Part shown: in pieces, positions 1-9,481 of the stretch
Position numbering within the stretch: position 1 is the first letter of the stretch
Layout: each line of letters opens with the position of its first letter
Assembly: GCA_944326305.1 (NCBI GenBank)
Contig: CALVDL010000023.1
Location: 1-48,224, forward strand
DNA: 48,224 nucleotides
Reading direction: 5' to 3'
Source: an uncultured Bacteroidales bacterium
GTDB lineage: Bacteria > Bacteroidota > Bacteroidia > Bacteroidales > UBA932
Position numbers and translations under genes: made by a program
The notes under the pieces: model-generated
What the model was told of the DNA's origin: nothing
Database searches by the model: none
What the model saw: only the letters and a program-made list of their open reading frames with translations

Positions 1-66
1 TATCGCTATTGTCTACTTTGGAAAAATTGTTTAACTGAAAAATTTTTTCCGTGTCCACTTTTTTAA
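1..66. mobile_element. possible end of an insertion sequence (partial)
   Basis: This AT-rich stretch sits directly against a truncated GH2 gene. It holds two similar direct copies of a TGTCTACTTT / TGTCCACTTT motif (10-19 and 52-61), and the second copy ends in a T run. The frame of the GH2 gene is closed here by a stop at 64-66, while GH2-like residues resume at codon 67. The abrupt change of composition and the repeated ends fit the terminal region of an IS that extends left of the window. No transposase is visible, so the call is inference. Confidence 0.3.
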
Positions 67-819
67 GCTGGTACAAACGGAGCACGTCTGCACCAGAAAG
101 TGTTCGAGGAGAGGTATTTCTATTGGGCCGACAGGCTCGGATATCTCACCTGGGGAGAAGGCCCGAGCTACGGTATGGACGTGAACAATGAGATCGCAGC
201 CCGCAATTTCCTGAGCGAATGGCTGGAAATCGTTGTCCGCGACCGCAACCACCCGTCCCTGGTCACCTGGACTCCTTTCAACGAGACATGGAACAGCCAG
301 GACGGGACGTATCCGCGTTTCGTGCGTGACATCTATGCCGAGACGAAGGCCGCCGACCCTACCCGCCCTATAAACGATGCCAGCGGGGATGACCATGTCC
401 TGACCGACATCTGGAGCGTGCATAATTATGAACAGGACGGCGACAAACTCAAGGAACAGCTGGCTCTGACTGAAGGCCGGGAACCTTACCGCCATTCATA
501 TGAAAAAGAGTTCCTGGCAGTATACGGAGGACAGCCGTATATCCTGGACGAGTTCGGAGGCATCGGATGGATGAGCCCTGAGGAAAGGAAACATTCCTGG
601 GGATACGGAAACCTTCCTCAGACAGAAGAAGAATTCTACTCCCGTCTGGACAAGATGGTAAAGGCTGTCGCCTCGCTGGAGCACATCGCCGGATTCTGCT
701 ATACGCAGCTGACGGATGTAGAGCAGGAGAAAAACGGCATCTACAAATATGACCGCTCTGTCAAATTGGATATTGCGCGGATAAAAGCTATATTTGAGCA
801 AATTCCTTCATACAGATAA
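67..819 (+). pseudogene. GH2 glycoside hydrolase, C-terminal catalytic fragment
   Basis: The fragment encodes about 250 residues of a GH2 TIM barrel. The first codons already read as family sequence (NGARLHQKVFEERYFYW). A GTG at 100 could start translation but would give only the barrel tail. The acid/base Glu is visible in TPFNETW and the nucleophile Glu in ILDEFGG. The N-terminal sandwich and immunoglobulin-like domains are missing and no signal peptide is present, so the gene is 5'-truncated, apparently by the sequence at 1-66. The intact GH2 gene follows 43 nt later on the same strand. The family hydrolyses beta-galactosides, beta-glucuronides or beta-mannosides, and the specificity of this remnant cannot be assigned. 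It is unlikely to make an exported working enzyme unless the missing part is encoded elsewhere. Confidence 0.75.
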
Positions 820-862
820 AACTTCAATACCAACAATAAGACAATTCAATAAACACGGCATA

Positions 863-3388
863 ATGAACAAAGGCAGCATATATGCTTTAATCTGCACGAT
901 ACTGGCGGCCGTATCCTGGAATACGGCAGGAAACGCCCGCCAGAGCGGCAGATTATTATCGGAGCGGAATCAAGACTTTACTTCGGGGTGGTCATTCATC
1001 CATGGGGATTCCGCAGAGTATAGCAGTCCCGGTTTCGATGACTCAAACTGGCGGGTACTCGATCTTCCGCACGACTGGGCCATTGAAGGCGACTTCAGCA
1101 AAGACAACCCGTCTACCGCAGGCGGTGGAGCCCTTCCTGGAGGGACAGGCTGGTACAGGAAATCCTTTTTCGTAGATACGGCAGACAAGGGAATGATGTT
1201 CTATATCGATTTCGATGGAGTCTATATGAATTCCACCGTATACATAAACGGGCATGAATTAGGCACACGCCCGTACGGGTACATTTCATTCCGCTATGAC
1301 ATCACACCGTATCTCGAATACGGAGAAACGAATACCATAGCCGTCCGTGTCGACAACAGCGACCAGCCGAATTCACGCTGGTATTCCGGATGCGGAATTT
1401 ACCGTAATGTCTGGCTCAGCAAGACCAGTCCTGTCCATGTAGGGCATTGGGGGACATATATTACATCGGAAATGACGGAGGACGGATCAGCCGTAGTAAA
1501 GATAAAGACATCCGTAGAGAATTCCTCAGAGAATGAAGCCGGCATAAAGCTCAGCACTGTACTTTACGGTCCTGACATGAAACAGGCCGGGAAGAAAAAC
1601 TTTGCCGGACTTGTCGTCCCGGCAGGAGAAAACAGGGAAACAGAACAGTCCATCAAAGTGAGCAATCCTGCCCTCTGGAGCATAGACGAACCGCAAATGT
1701 ACACTGCCGTAACGGAAATCATTAAGGACGGCAGAACCGTCGACCGGTATGAAACACCGTTCGGCATACGGTATTTCAGGTTCGATCCCGAGAAAGGTTT
1801 TTACTTGAATGGGAAACATTTGAAAATAAACGGAGTATGCCTTCATCATGATCTGGGCTGTTTAGGTGCGGCAGTAAACGGACGGGCGATCGAAAGACAA
1901 CTGGAAATCCTCAAGGATATGGGCTGCAACGGCATCCGTACCGCCCATAATCCTCCTGCCCCCGAATTGCTCGACCTGTGCGACAGGATGGGGTTCATAG
2001 TTATGGATGAAGCCTTCGACATGTGGCGCAAAGGAAAAACCGCAAACGACTACTCGCGCTTTTTTGACAAATGGCATGAAAAGGATCTGGAAGACATGAT
2101 CCTCAGGGACAGAAACCACCCGTCAATATTCATATGGAGTATAGGTAACGAAGTCCTTGAGCAATGGTCAGACGCCAGTGCGGACACGCTGAGCCTCGAA
2201 GAGGCCAACCTGATACTGAACTTCGGCCACAGCAAAGAGCAACTGGCAAAGGAAGGGGAAATTTCCGTCAATTCCATGCTTACGAGAAAACTGGCGGAAA
2301 TAGTCCGCGGGCTGGACAAGACCCGTCCGGTAACTGCAGGCTGTCAGGAGGCCAGTCCCGACAACCACCTGTTCCGTTCCGGAGCACTGGACATAATCGG
2401 ATTCAATTACCAGTACGACCATCTTGACAGTGTCCCGGACAATTTTCCTGGAATGCCGTTCATGATTACCGAAAGCGTCTCAGGACTGGCTACGCGCGGC
2501 TATTATCGTATGCCTTCAGACAGCCTGTTCATATGGCCCCAAGGCTGGCCGTTCTATGACCCGTCCATGTCCTGTTCGTCTTACGATAATTGCCATGTCC
2601 CATGGGGCAGCAGCCATGAAGAATCCTTGCGGCAGGTCAGGAACAATGACTACATAAGCGGACAGTATGTCTGGACCGGATTCGACTATCTCGGGGAACC
2701 GACCCCGTTCGACTGGCCGGCCAGAAGTTCATATTTCGGCATCATAGACCTTGCCGGTTTCCCGAAAGATATCTACTACATGTACCAGAGCGAATGGTGT
2801 CCGGAAAAACAGGTACTTCATCTGTTTCCCCACTGGAATTGGACGCCCGGGCAGACTGTAGACGTATGGGCCTGTTATAACAATGCCGATGAAGTCGAAC
2901 TTTTCTGCAACGGCAAGTCCATGGGGACACGCAGCAAAGGAAAAGACGGCTCCCATGTCTGCTGGAGAGTGGTCTTCGAACCCGGAACCATAAAGGCAGT
3001 AGCCCGTAAAAACGGAAAGACGGTACAGGAAGCAGAAAGGTCCACGGCCGGCGCTCCGGCCAGAATCCGCCTGAGACCAGACCGCAGTATTATTCAAGCA
3101 GACGGGGATGACCTCTGTTTCATCACCGTAGAGATACTTGACAAAAACGGGACACTCTGTCCGCTGGCTGACAACAAGGTCACATTCAGCATCTCCGGCA
3201 GCGGAACCATCGCAGGGGTGGACAATGGAAGCCAGACTTCAATGGAAAAATTCAAAGCCACAGAACGCAACGCATTTTACGGGAAATGCCTTGCAGTCGT
3301 ACGCAATAGCGGGAAACCGGGAAAAATCACATTCTCAGCATCTTCTCCCGGTCTGGAATCTGCCGGAATTACCATTGAATGCAGGTAA
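863..3388 (+). CDS. GH2 beta-galactosidase-like enzyme, secreted
   Basis: This 841-residue protein begins at an ATG followed by a signal peptide (about residues 1-26). A TTG at 794 would overlap the previous gene and add 23 residues before the signal sequence, so the ATG is preferred. Domains in order: GH2 sugar-binding jelly roll (about 35-215), immunoglobulin-like domain (220-325), TIM barrel (330-620), a DUF4982-like domain, and a C-terminal invasin/Big_1-like Ig domain (about 720-840). The catalytic acid/base is Glu430 in WSIGNEV and the nucleophile is Glu537 in MITES. Such enzymes remove terminal beta-linked galactose (some remove glucuronic acid) in the periplasm or at the surface. The GH27 gene follows after 47 nt, so the two are probably co-transcribed. 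Galactose specificity is likely but not proven. Confidence 0.88.
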   Translation: MNKGSIYALICTILAAVSWNTAGNARQSGRLLSERNQDFTSGWSFIHGDSAEYSSPGFDDSNWRVLDLPHDWAIEGDFSKDNPSTAGGGALPGGTGWYRKSFFVDTADKGMMFYIDFDGVYMNSTVYINGHELGTRPYGYISFRYDITPYLEYGETNTIAVRVDNSDQPNSRWYSGCGIYRNVWLSKTSPVHVGHWGTYITSEMTEDGSAVVKIKTSVENSSENEAGIKLSTVLYGPDMKQAGKKNFAGLVVPAGENRETEQSIKVSNPALWSIDEPQMYTAVTEIIKDGRTVDRYETPFGIRYFRFDPEKGFYLNGKHLKINGVCLHHDLGCLGAAVNGRAIERQLEILKDMGCNGIRTAHNPPAPELLDLCDRMGFIVMDEAFDMWRKGKTANDYSRFFDKWHEKDLEDMILRDRNHPSIFIWSIGNEVLEQWSDASADTLSLEEANLILNFGHSKEQLAKEGEISVNSMLTRKLAEIVRGLDKTRPVTAGCQEASPDNHLFRSGALDIIGFNYQYDHLDSVPDNFPGMPFMITESVSGLATRGYYRMPSDSLFIWPQGWPFYDPSMSCSSYDNCHVPWGSSHEESLRQVRNNDYISGQYVWTGFDYLGEPTPFDWPARSSYFGIIDLAGFPKDIYYMYQSEWCPEKQVLHLFPHWNWTPGQTVDVWACYNNADEVELFCNGKSMGTRSKGKDGSHVCWRVVFEPGTIKAVARKNGKTVQEAERSTAGAPARIRLRPDRSIIQADGDDLCFITVEILDKNGTLCPLADNKVTFSISGSGTIAGVDNGSQTSMEKFKATERNAFYGKCLAVVRNSGKPGKITFSASSPGLESAGITIECR

Positions 3389-3435
3389 TCCGGCAGAAAC
3401 CGGTAACATATAATGACACATTAAAACTGATACAA

Positions 3436-5052
3436 ATGAATAAATCATTTTGCCTGATAACCCTGATGCTCTCCTTTTTTGTTTCTGACTGGAACTTATC
3501 CGCTCAGGACATCGACCCTCCGGTGATGGGATGGAGTTCATGGAACACGTACAGGGTGAATATAAACGATGAGCTGATACGCAGACAGGCCGATGCCGCA
3601 GTCCGTCTCGGACTCAGAGACGCAGGCTATATCTACATCAACATCGATGACGGTTTCTTCGGAGGCCGTGACAGTAAAGGCAACCTGGTAACCCATCCGG
3701 AAAGGTTTCCTGACGGATTGGAGGGAACAGTGGATTATATCCATGCCAGAGGAATGAAGGCCGGGATATATTCAGATGCAGGATGCAACACGTGCGGTTC
3801 AATGTGGGACAATGACACCCTGGGCGTAGGGGTCGGATTCTACGGGCATGAAAAGCAGGATGCCGACATGTACTTCAACCGCTGGGGATTCGATTTCATA
3901 AAGATAGACTACTGCGGGGCGGGGCAGCACCTGAACCTTGAAGAACAGGAGAGGTACAGTACCATCTGCTCGGCTATCCGTGAAGTCTGCGACAGGGACA
4001 TCTCGATAAACATCTGCCGCTGGGCATTCCCCGGCACATGGGCCCGCGGACTGGCGCGTTCATGGAGGATCAGTCCTGACATCAACCCTTCCTGGGCTTC
4101 TGTCAAGAGCATCATCGCCAAGAACATGTATCTCTCGGCCTTTGCAGGCGGAGGTCACTACAACGATATGGATATGCTGGAAATAGGCCGGGGACTCTCC
4201 CCCGATGAAGAGCAGACCCATTTCGGGATGTGGTGCATCATGAGTTCTCCCCTGCTTATCGGATGCGACCTGACGACCATTCCCGAATCCTCGCTGGAGC
4301 TCCTGAAAAATCCTGAACTCATCGCCCTGAACCAGGATCCGCTCGGACTGCAGGCCTATGTAGTCCAGCATTGCGGAGAAGGTTACGTCCTGGTAAAGGA
4401 TATCCGGGAGAAACGCGGTCTTGTACGCGCTGTGGCGCTCTACAACCCGTCAGACTCCGTTATGCATTTCTCTGTCCCGCTTTCCACGGTGGAGCTCGGC
4501 GGGAAGACCCGTGTACGGGACCTGGTACTCCGCACTGACCTGGGCAAAGTGTCAGACCGGATCGAAGCGGATGTCCCTGCACACGGGACAGGAATCCTGC
4601 TTCTGGAAGGGGGAAAAAGACTTGAACCTTCCCTATATGAGGCAGAATGGGCTTACCTGCCTCTGTTCAATGACCTGGGACGAGACCCGAAGGGGATCTG
4701 TTTCAAACCCTACGAAGGCGCATCCGGAGGAATGACAGTCAGCAATGCCGGCACCAGGAAGGAAAACCACATGGCATGGGACGAGGTCTACAGCCGGGAA
4801 GGAGGGGCGTATGAAATGGAAATATCATATATCCCGGCTCCTCCAGGCGATTTTTCTGTCGATGACCAGCGCATAGAAGTCGAAGTCAACGGACATAAGA
4901 CCGTTCTCAAGGATATAGAAAAGGACAGGACCAAAGGACTGTGCCGCATCTCCGTCCCTATAGAACTGGACCCGGGATACAACAGGGTCACAATCGGCAG
5001 CTCCTACACATGGGCACCTGACATCGACTGCTTCAGACTGAAAAAACTGTAG
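3436..5052 (+). CDS. GH27 alpha-galactosidase with C-terminal carbohydrate-binding-like domain
   Basis: The 538-residue protein has a signal peptide (about 1-21, ending LSAQ) and a GH27 (clan D) barrel starting MGWSSWNTY. The nucleophile is Asp158 in KIDYCG and the acid/base is Asp246 in YNDMDML, matching the family pattern WNDPDML. A beta-sandwich domain follows the barrel, and the last 140 residues (from YEAEWAYLP) resemble a CBM35-like module. The family removes terminal alpha-galactose, as in galactomannan, raffinose-type sugars or alpha-galactosylated host glycans. The ATG at 3436 lies 47 nt after the GH2 stop. An upstream ATG at 3379 overlaps the GH2 gene and lacks a signal sequence directly after it, so it was not used. 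It probably acts together with the neighbouring GH2. Confidence 0.9.
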   Translation: MNKSFCLITLMLSFFVSDWNLSAQDIDPPVMGWSSWNTYRVNINDELIRRQADAAVRLGLRDAGYIYINIDDGFFGGRDSKGNLVTHPERFPDGLEGTVDYIHARGMKAGIYSDAGCNTCGSMWDNDTLGVGVGFYGHEKQDADMYFNRWGFDFIKIDYCGAGQHLNLEEQERYSTICSAIREVCDRDISINICRWAFPGTWARGLARSWRISPDINPSWASVKSIIAKNMYLSAFAGGGHYNDMDMLEIGRGLSPDEEQTHFGMWCIMSSPLLIGCDLTTIPESSLELLKNPELIALNQDPLGLQAYVVQHCGEGYVLVKDIREKRGLVRAVALYNPSDSVMHFSVPLSTVELGGKTRVRDLVLRTDLGKVSDRIEADVPAHGTGILLLEGGKRLEPSLYEAEWAYLPLFNDLGRDPKGICFKPYEGASGGMTVSNAGTRKENHMAWDEVYSREGGAYEMEISYIPAPPGDFSVDDQRIEVEVNGHKTVLKDIEKDRTKGLCRISVPIELDPGYNRVTIGSSYTWAPDIDCFRLKKL

Positions 5053-5067
5053 ACAAATATAGAAATT

Positions 5068-6000
5068 ATGGACAGAAAACGATTTTTGCAGATATGCGGA
5101 ATGGCCATCCCCGCTGCTGTCTTCGGATTTCCGACCGGGCTGAATGCCGCTGAAAAGACAGGAAAAGCGAAAGCCGCCAAAGAAAAGTTCTCTTTCGCCT
5201 TCTTTACCGATGTCCATCTGAACCGTGGAAATGAGGGGAACTGCGATGAAGGATTCCGCACGGCCCTTGCCGACGTGAAAAAGAGAGGCGTCGATTTCAT
5301 ATTGTTCGGAGGGGACAACGTGGAAGCCAACTATTATCCCGGCCCTGATCACGAGCATGAAGTCGTTGATATGTATACCAGATTCAGAAAGATTGTCGAT
5401 GAGTCCGGTATCCCGTGCCATTTCACTATAGGCAACCACGACACGTTCGACCGGTTCGAGGGAAAGGAAGCTGTTACGGGTTATGAATATTTCGAAAAAT
5501 TCTGCGGTCCGGTACGCCGGTCGTTCAACCATAAAGGCGTGCATTTCATCACCTTGAACAGTCTTGTGCCAGACAAAGGCGGCCATTTCTCAATCGGAGA
5601 AGAACAGATGCAGTGGCTTAAATCCGCTCTGGACTCCGCCGGGCGCGACACCCCGTCCATAATTTCCCTCCATGTTCCTGTACTGTCTCTGTACTATCCT
5701 GTCGTGGAAGGGGACATTACCGCATCGAAAGCAATGACGGACATGATAAGCGATACGCGTCAGGTTATCGATCTGATCAGGAACTATAATGTAAAACTGG
5801 TTCTTCAGGGACACCAGCACATCCATGAGGAAATCCTTGAACGCGGACAAAGGTTCATCACGGGCGGGGCCATATGTTCTTCATGGTGGTACGGACCTCT
5901 TGCCGACACCCAGGAAGGCTATGTCCTGGTTCATGTCGGGACAGACAACTCTCTGACATGGGAATACATAGACTATGGATGGGAAGCCATAAGGAAATAG
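5068..6000 (+). CDS. calcineurin-like metallophosphoesterase, exported
   Basis: The protein has 310 residues and opens with an export signal (MDRKRFLQICGMAIPAAVFG) that looks Tat-like but has KR rather than RR. All core metallophosphoesterase motifs are present: TDVH, GGDN, GNHD, a His in SLHVP, and GHQH. These bind a two-metal centre that cleaves phosphate mono- or diesters. The gene starts 15 nt after the GH27 stop and lies 43 nt before the GH3 gene, so it belongs to the glycosidase operon. Such enzymes recur in Bacteroidota glycan loci, where removal of phosphate from a glycan or glycolipid is one plausible role. The substrate cannot be read from the sequence. Confidence 0.85.
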   Translation: MDRKRFLQICGMAIPAAVFGFPTGLNAAEKTGKAKAAKEKFSFAFFTDVHLNRGNEGNCDEGFRTALADVKKRGVDFILFGGDNVEANYYPGPDHEHEVVDMYTRFRKIVDESGIPCHFTIGNHDTFDRFEGKEAVTGYEYFEKFCGPVRRSFNHKGVHFITLNSLVPDKGGHFSIGEEQMQWLKSALDSAGRDTPSIISLHVPVLSLYYPVVEGDITASKAMTDMISDTRQVIDLIRNYNVKLVLQGHQHIHEEILERGQRFITGGAICSSWWYGPLADTQEGYVLVHVGTDNSLTWEYIDYGWEAIRK

Positions 6001-6043
6001 CAGGCTCCCAAACGATATGTAAAATACACAAAAAACTAACCTC

Positions 6044-8334
6044 ATGACAATGAAGATATCCGGATTACTGCGCAATCTGCTGATTGCGGCATGCCTGTGT
6101 CCCGCTGCGGCATGCAGCGTTTCTAATGAAAGCGGGGACAAGGAAATGGACAGGTTCGTCTCTGACCTGATGGACAGGATGACGGTCAGGGAAAAGCTCG
6201 GCCAGCTCAACCTCCCTACCGGAGGGGACCTGGTGACAGGAACTGTCATGGAAAGCGACTTGGGAGAAATGATCAGGAACCAGGAAATAGGAGGATTCCT
6301 GAATGTCAAGGGAGCAGACAAAATCAGGGAGCTGCAACGCATCGCAACCGAAGAGACATCACTTAAGATACCTCTTCTGGCAGGTGCAGATATCATACAC
6401 GGATATGAAACCGTTTTTCCTATCCCTCTGGCCATGTCATGCAGCTGGGACCGGATGCAGTGGAGAAGATGGCAAGGATTTCCGCCATTGAGGCCAGTGC
6501 CGCCGGAATCAACTGGACTTACAGTCCGATGCTGGACATATGCAGGGACGCCAGATGGGGAAGGATAGCGGAAGGTAACGGAGAAGACCCTTATCTGGGC
6601 TCAGTGCTTGCCAAGGCGTACATACGCGGTTATCAGGGAGAAAAAATGTCCCGTAATGACGAAATTCTGGCCTGTGTAAAGCATTTTGCGCTGTACGGGG
6701 CATCCGAGGCCGGAAGGGACTACAATACCGTGGACATGAGCCGCTACAGAATGTTCAACGGCTATCTGCCTCCGTACCGCGCCGCCATCGAGGCGGGAGC
6801 AGGGAGCGTAATGAGTTCGTTCAACCTGGTGGACGGCATACCGGCTACCGCCAACAAATGGCTGCTTACAGACCTCCTGCGCGACAAATGGGGATTCAAG
6901 GGCATGGTAGTCACAGATTATAACTCCATCGGTGAAATGGATTCCTTCGGCATTGCCCCGATAAAGGAAGCCAGCGAGAAAGCTCTTGCCGCAGGCACCG
7001 ACATGGATATGGTTTCAGGCGGATTCCTCAACTACCTGGAACAGTCCCTCAAAGAAGGGAAAGTGACCATGGAGCAGATAGATGCAGCATGCAGGAGAGT
7101 CCTGGAAACCAAATACCGCCTCGGACTTTTCGAAGATCCGTACAAATATTGCAATCCTGAAAGGGAAGCATCCGAAATCTTCACGCCGGAGCACAGGAAT
7201 GCCGCAAGGGAAATAGCTGCCGAAACTTTCGTCCTGCTCAAGAACCAGGGAAATGTGCTTCCGTTGAAGCCAAAAGGCAGAATCGCCCTTGTGGGACCGC
7301 TCGCAGACGCTGCCGACAACATGTGCGGAATGTGGGCATCGACATGCCGTCCTGAAAACCATTCTTCTCTGCTGGAAGGAATGCGCAAGGCGCTTTCAGG
7401 CAAGGCGGAAGTCCTGTATGCCAAAGGTTCGAACATATACGGAGACCCGGAAACGGAAAGGAATGCCACTGGATACAAATTCGTGTACGGAAACAACAGA
7501 AAACTGCTGGACGAAGCCATCGATGTGGCATCCAAAGCAGATGTCATCGTAGCTGCGCTCGGTGAAGGTGCCGACATGAGCGGAGAATCGGCTTCCAGGG
7601 CGGATCTGACTCTGCCTGATGTCCAACACGAGCTCCTGAAAGCCATGCTCGATACGGGCAAACCGGTAGTGCTTGTCCTGTTTACCGGACGCCCTGTAGT
7701 CCTTTCGTGGGAGGACAGCAATGTACCGGCTATCCTCAACGTATGGTTTGCAGGAAGCGAAGCTGCCGATGCCATCCCGGACGTACTTCTGGGCAAGGTA
7801 TCCCCTTCCGGAAAACTTACTGCCACATTCCCGCGCAGTGTCGGACAGATTCCGATATACTACAACCATCTGCAGTCATCCCGTCCGGACAATGAAGATT
7901 ACAGTTTCCAGCGCTTTGCGAGCAACTATATCGACTCCAGGACATCCCCCCTGTATCCGTTCGGCTACGGCCTCAGCTATACGACATTCGAATACGGAAA
8001 GCCCGAACTCAGTTCGGACATCCTCCCAGCAGGCGGCACTCTGACTGTCTCCCTGGACATAACAAACACCGGGAATTTCGACAGCCATGAAATAGTGCAG
8101 CTGTATATCAGGGACAGGTATTCGGAAATCGCCCGCCCTGTAAAAGAACTCAAAGGATTCAGACGGGTCTTCATAAAGAAAGGGGAAACCGTACATGTTA
8201 CGTTCACGCTTACCGGTGAAGACCTGAAATACTATGACAGTGACATGAACCTCTCATACGAGCCAGGGGAATTCGACGTGATGGTCGGAGCCAACAGCAG
8301 GGACGTCCAGACCCTCACAGTCACTGCGGAATAA
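6044..8334 (+). pseudogene. GH3 beta-glucosidase-like lipoprotein with a single-base frameshift
   Basis: Two overlapping frames together give one GH3 protein of about 763 residues. The first frame (6044 to about 6451) carries a lipoprotein signal with lipobox AAAC and the start of the barrel up to MSCSW. The second frame (from about 6451 to 8334) continues PDAVEKMARISAIEAS without loss of alignment to the family. Adding one C to the CC at 6451-6452 (giving WDPDAVEK) restores the frame. The nucleophile Asp is in VVTDYNS (about residue 292), followed by the alpha/beta sandwich (from about 390) and the C-terminal fibronectin-III-like domain. The family cleaves terminal beta-glucosides and beta-xylosides. 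Either a recent inactivating deletion or a read error fits. The intact remainder argues that any loss is recent. Confidence 0.8.
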
Positions 8335-8400
8335 AGTTTCAGCCGACTTCCGTGCGGAGGATAACGGAACAATCGAAAAATAAGGTATAATTGCCAAAAA

Positions 8401-8429
8401 TAAAAGCGGCCGGAATCCGGTCGCTTTTA
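8401..8429. terminator. bidirectional terminator between the GH3 and tsf genes
   Basis: A 13-bp stem (8401-8413 with 8417-8429, one G-T pair) closes a 3-nt loop. It carries an A run on the left and a T run on the right, so it works in both directions. It separates the convergent GH3 and rplM-tsf units. Confidence 0.85.
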
Positions 8430-8452
8430 TCATATATGAAGTATACTCTGTA

Positions 8453-9448
8453 TTAGTCGTTAAGAGAGAATCTCTTGAATACAACCACCTTGGCCTCCTT
8501 GTCAACAGCTGCGATGGCATCCTTCACTGAAGTCTTGCCGTCACCCATCTGGTACTCCTGCTCATCAAGGGTGTTCTCCTTGAAGAACTTGTTCAGACGG
8601 CCGTTGGCGATATTCTTGACCATTGCCTCAGGAAGGTTTGCAGCCTTCTCTGCAGACACGGTCTTGATGATCTCGCGTGCCTTGTCAGCCTGCTCAGGAG
8701 TGAGCCATCCCTTGGCTGTGTTGGAAGCGATATGGTCCTCGCTGTCTACATGGGCAGGGTTGATGCCGGCCTTTTCGAGAGCGGAGTTCACGGCTTTCTT
8801 CACAAGCTCCTCCTTTGTCTTCTCGACAGCTACAGTGAGTTCGTTGTCGATGACGTTCTGAGGGACGCTTTCCTTGTTGATGGCTACAGGGTTCATGGAA
8901 GCTACCTGCATTGCAACGCCTTTTGCAAGGTCTGCAGCCACTTCCTTGTTGAATCCTACAAGAGCCCCGAGCTTGCCGTTGATAGCGTGGATATAGGAAA
9001 CGATGAAAGGAGCTTCCACTTTTTCATATCCTACAAGCACATGCTTCTCGCCGGTCTTGCCTGTCTGCTCAGTGATTGCGGCCTCGACAGTCCTTCCGTC
9101 TGCGAGAGTGCAGGCCTTGAGGGCCTCTGCATCCGCCGGGAGGCATTTGATGGCAACATCAGCGATGTCATTTGCAAGTTTCTGGAACTCGGCGTTCTTG
9201 GAAACGAAGTCGGTTTCGCATCCGAGGCATACTATGATGGCCTTGTCTCCCTCTACGCGGGCGACAACAGCTCCCTCGGTGGTCTCACGGTCAGCCCTCT
9301 TGGCTGCCACGAGCTTTCCTTTCTCGCGGATGATCTCCTGCGCCCTCGTATAGTCGCCTTCGGCTTCTATGAGAGCTTTCTTGCAGTCCATCATGCCGGC
9401 TCCGGTCATTTGACGCAATTTCATTACGTCAGCTGCTTTGATATCCAT
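8453..9448 (-). CDS. tsf: translation elongation factor Ts
   Basis: EF-Ts recycles EF-Tu by exchanging GDP for GTP in the cytoplasm. The 331-residue protein starts with the N-terminal UBA-like domain (KLRQMTGAGMMDCKKALIE) and contains the conserved TDFV sequence in CLGCETDFVSKN that contacts EF-Tu. Two core subdomains follow, with a coiled-coil segment near residues 200-270. The C-terminal region ends with KEAKVVVFKRFSLND. It is the last gene of the reverse-strand rplM-rpsI-rpsB-tsf unit, 33 nt after rpsB, and is followed by the terminator at 8401-8429. The rpsB-tsf order is conserved in most bacteria. Confidence 0.97.
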   Translation of the reverse strand: MDIKAADVMKLRQMTGAGMMDCKKALIEAEGDYTRAQEIIREKGKLVAAKRADRETTEGAVVARVEGDKAIIVCLGCETDFVSKNAEFQKLANDIADVAIKCLPADAEALKACTLADGRTVEAAITEQTGKTGEKHVLVGYEKVEAPFIVSYIHAINGKLGALVGFNKEVAADLAKGVAMQVASMNPVAINKESVPQNVIDNELTVAVEKTKEELVKKAVNSALEKAGINPAHVDSEDHIASNTAKGWLTPEQADKAREIIKTVSAEKAANLPEAMVKNIANGRLNKFFKENTLDEQEYQMGDGKTSVKDAIAAVDKEAKVVVFKRFSLND

Positions 9449-9481
9449 TGTTCTGATGATTTTTAGACGTTAATACTCTGA

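Noticed and set aside
4825..5586. Reverse-strand ORF across the GH27 and phosphoesterase genes
   Set aside because: It spans two genuine forward genes with visible catalytic motifs and has none of its own.
6439..6568. Programmed frameshift in the GH3 gene
   Set aside because: No slippery heptamer or downstream structure is evident, and GH3 enzymes are not known to need one; a deletion or read error is simpler.
8732..9466. Long forward ORF opposite tsf
   Set aside because: It is antisense to a full-length EF-Ts and shows no family features.
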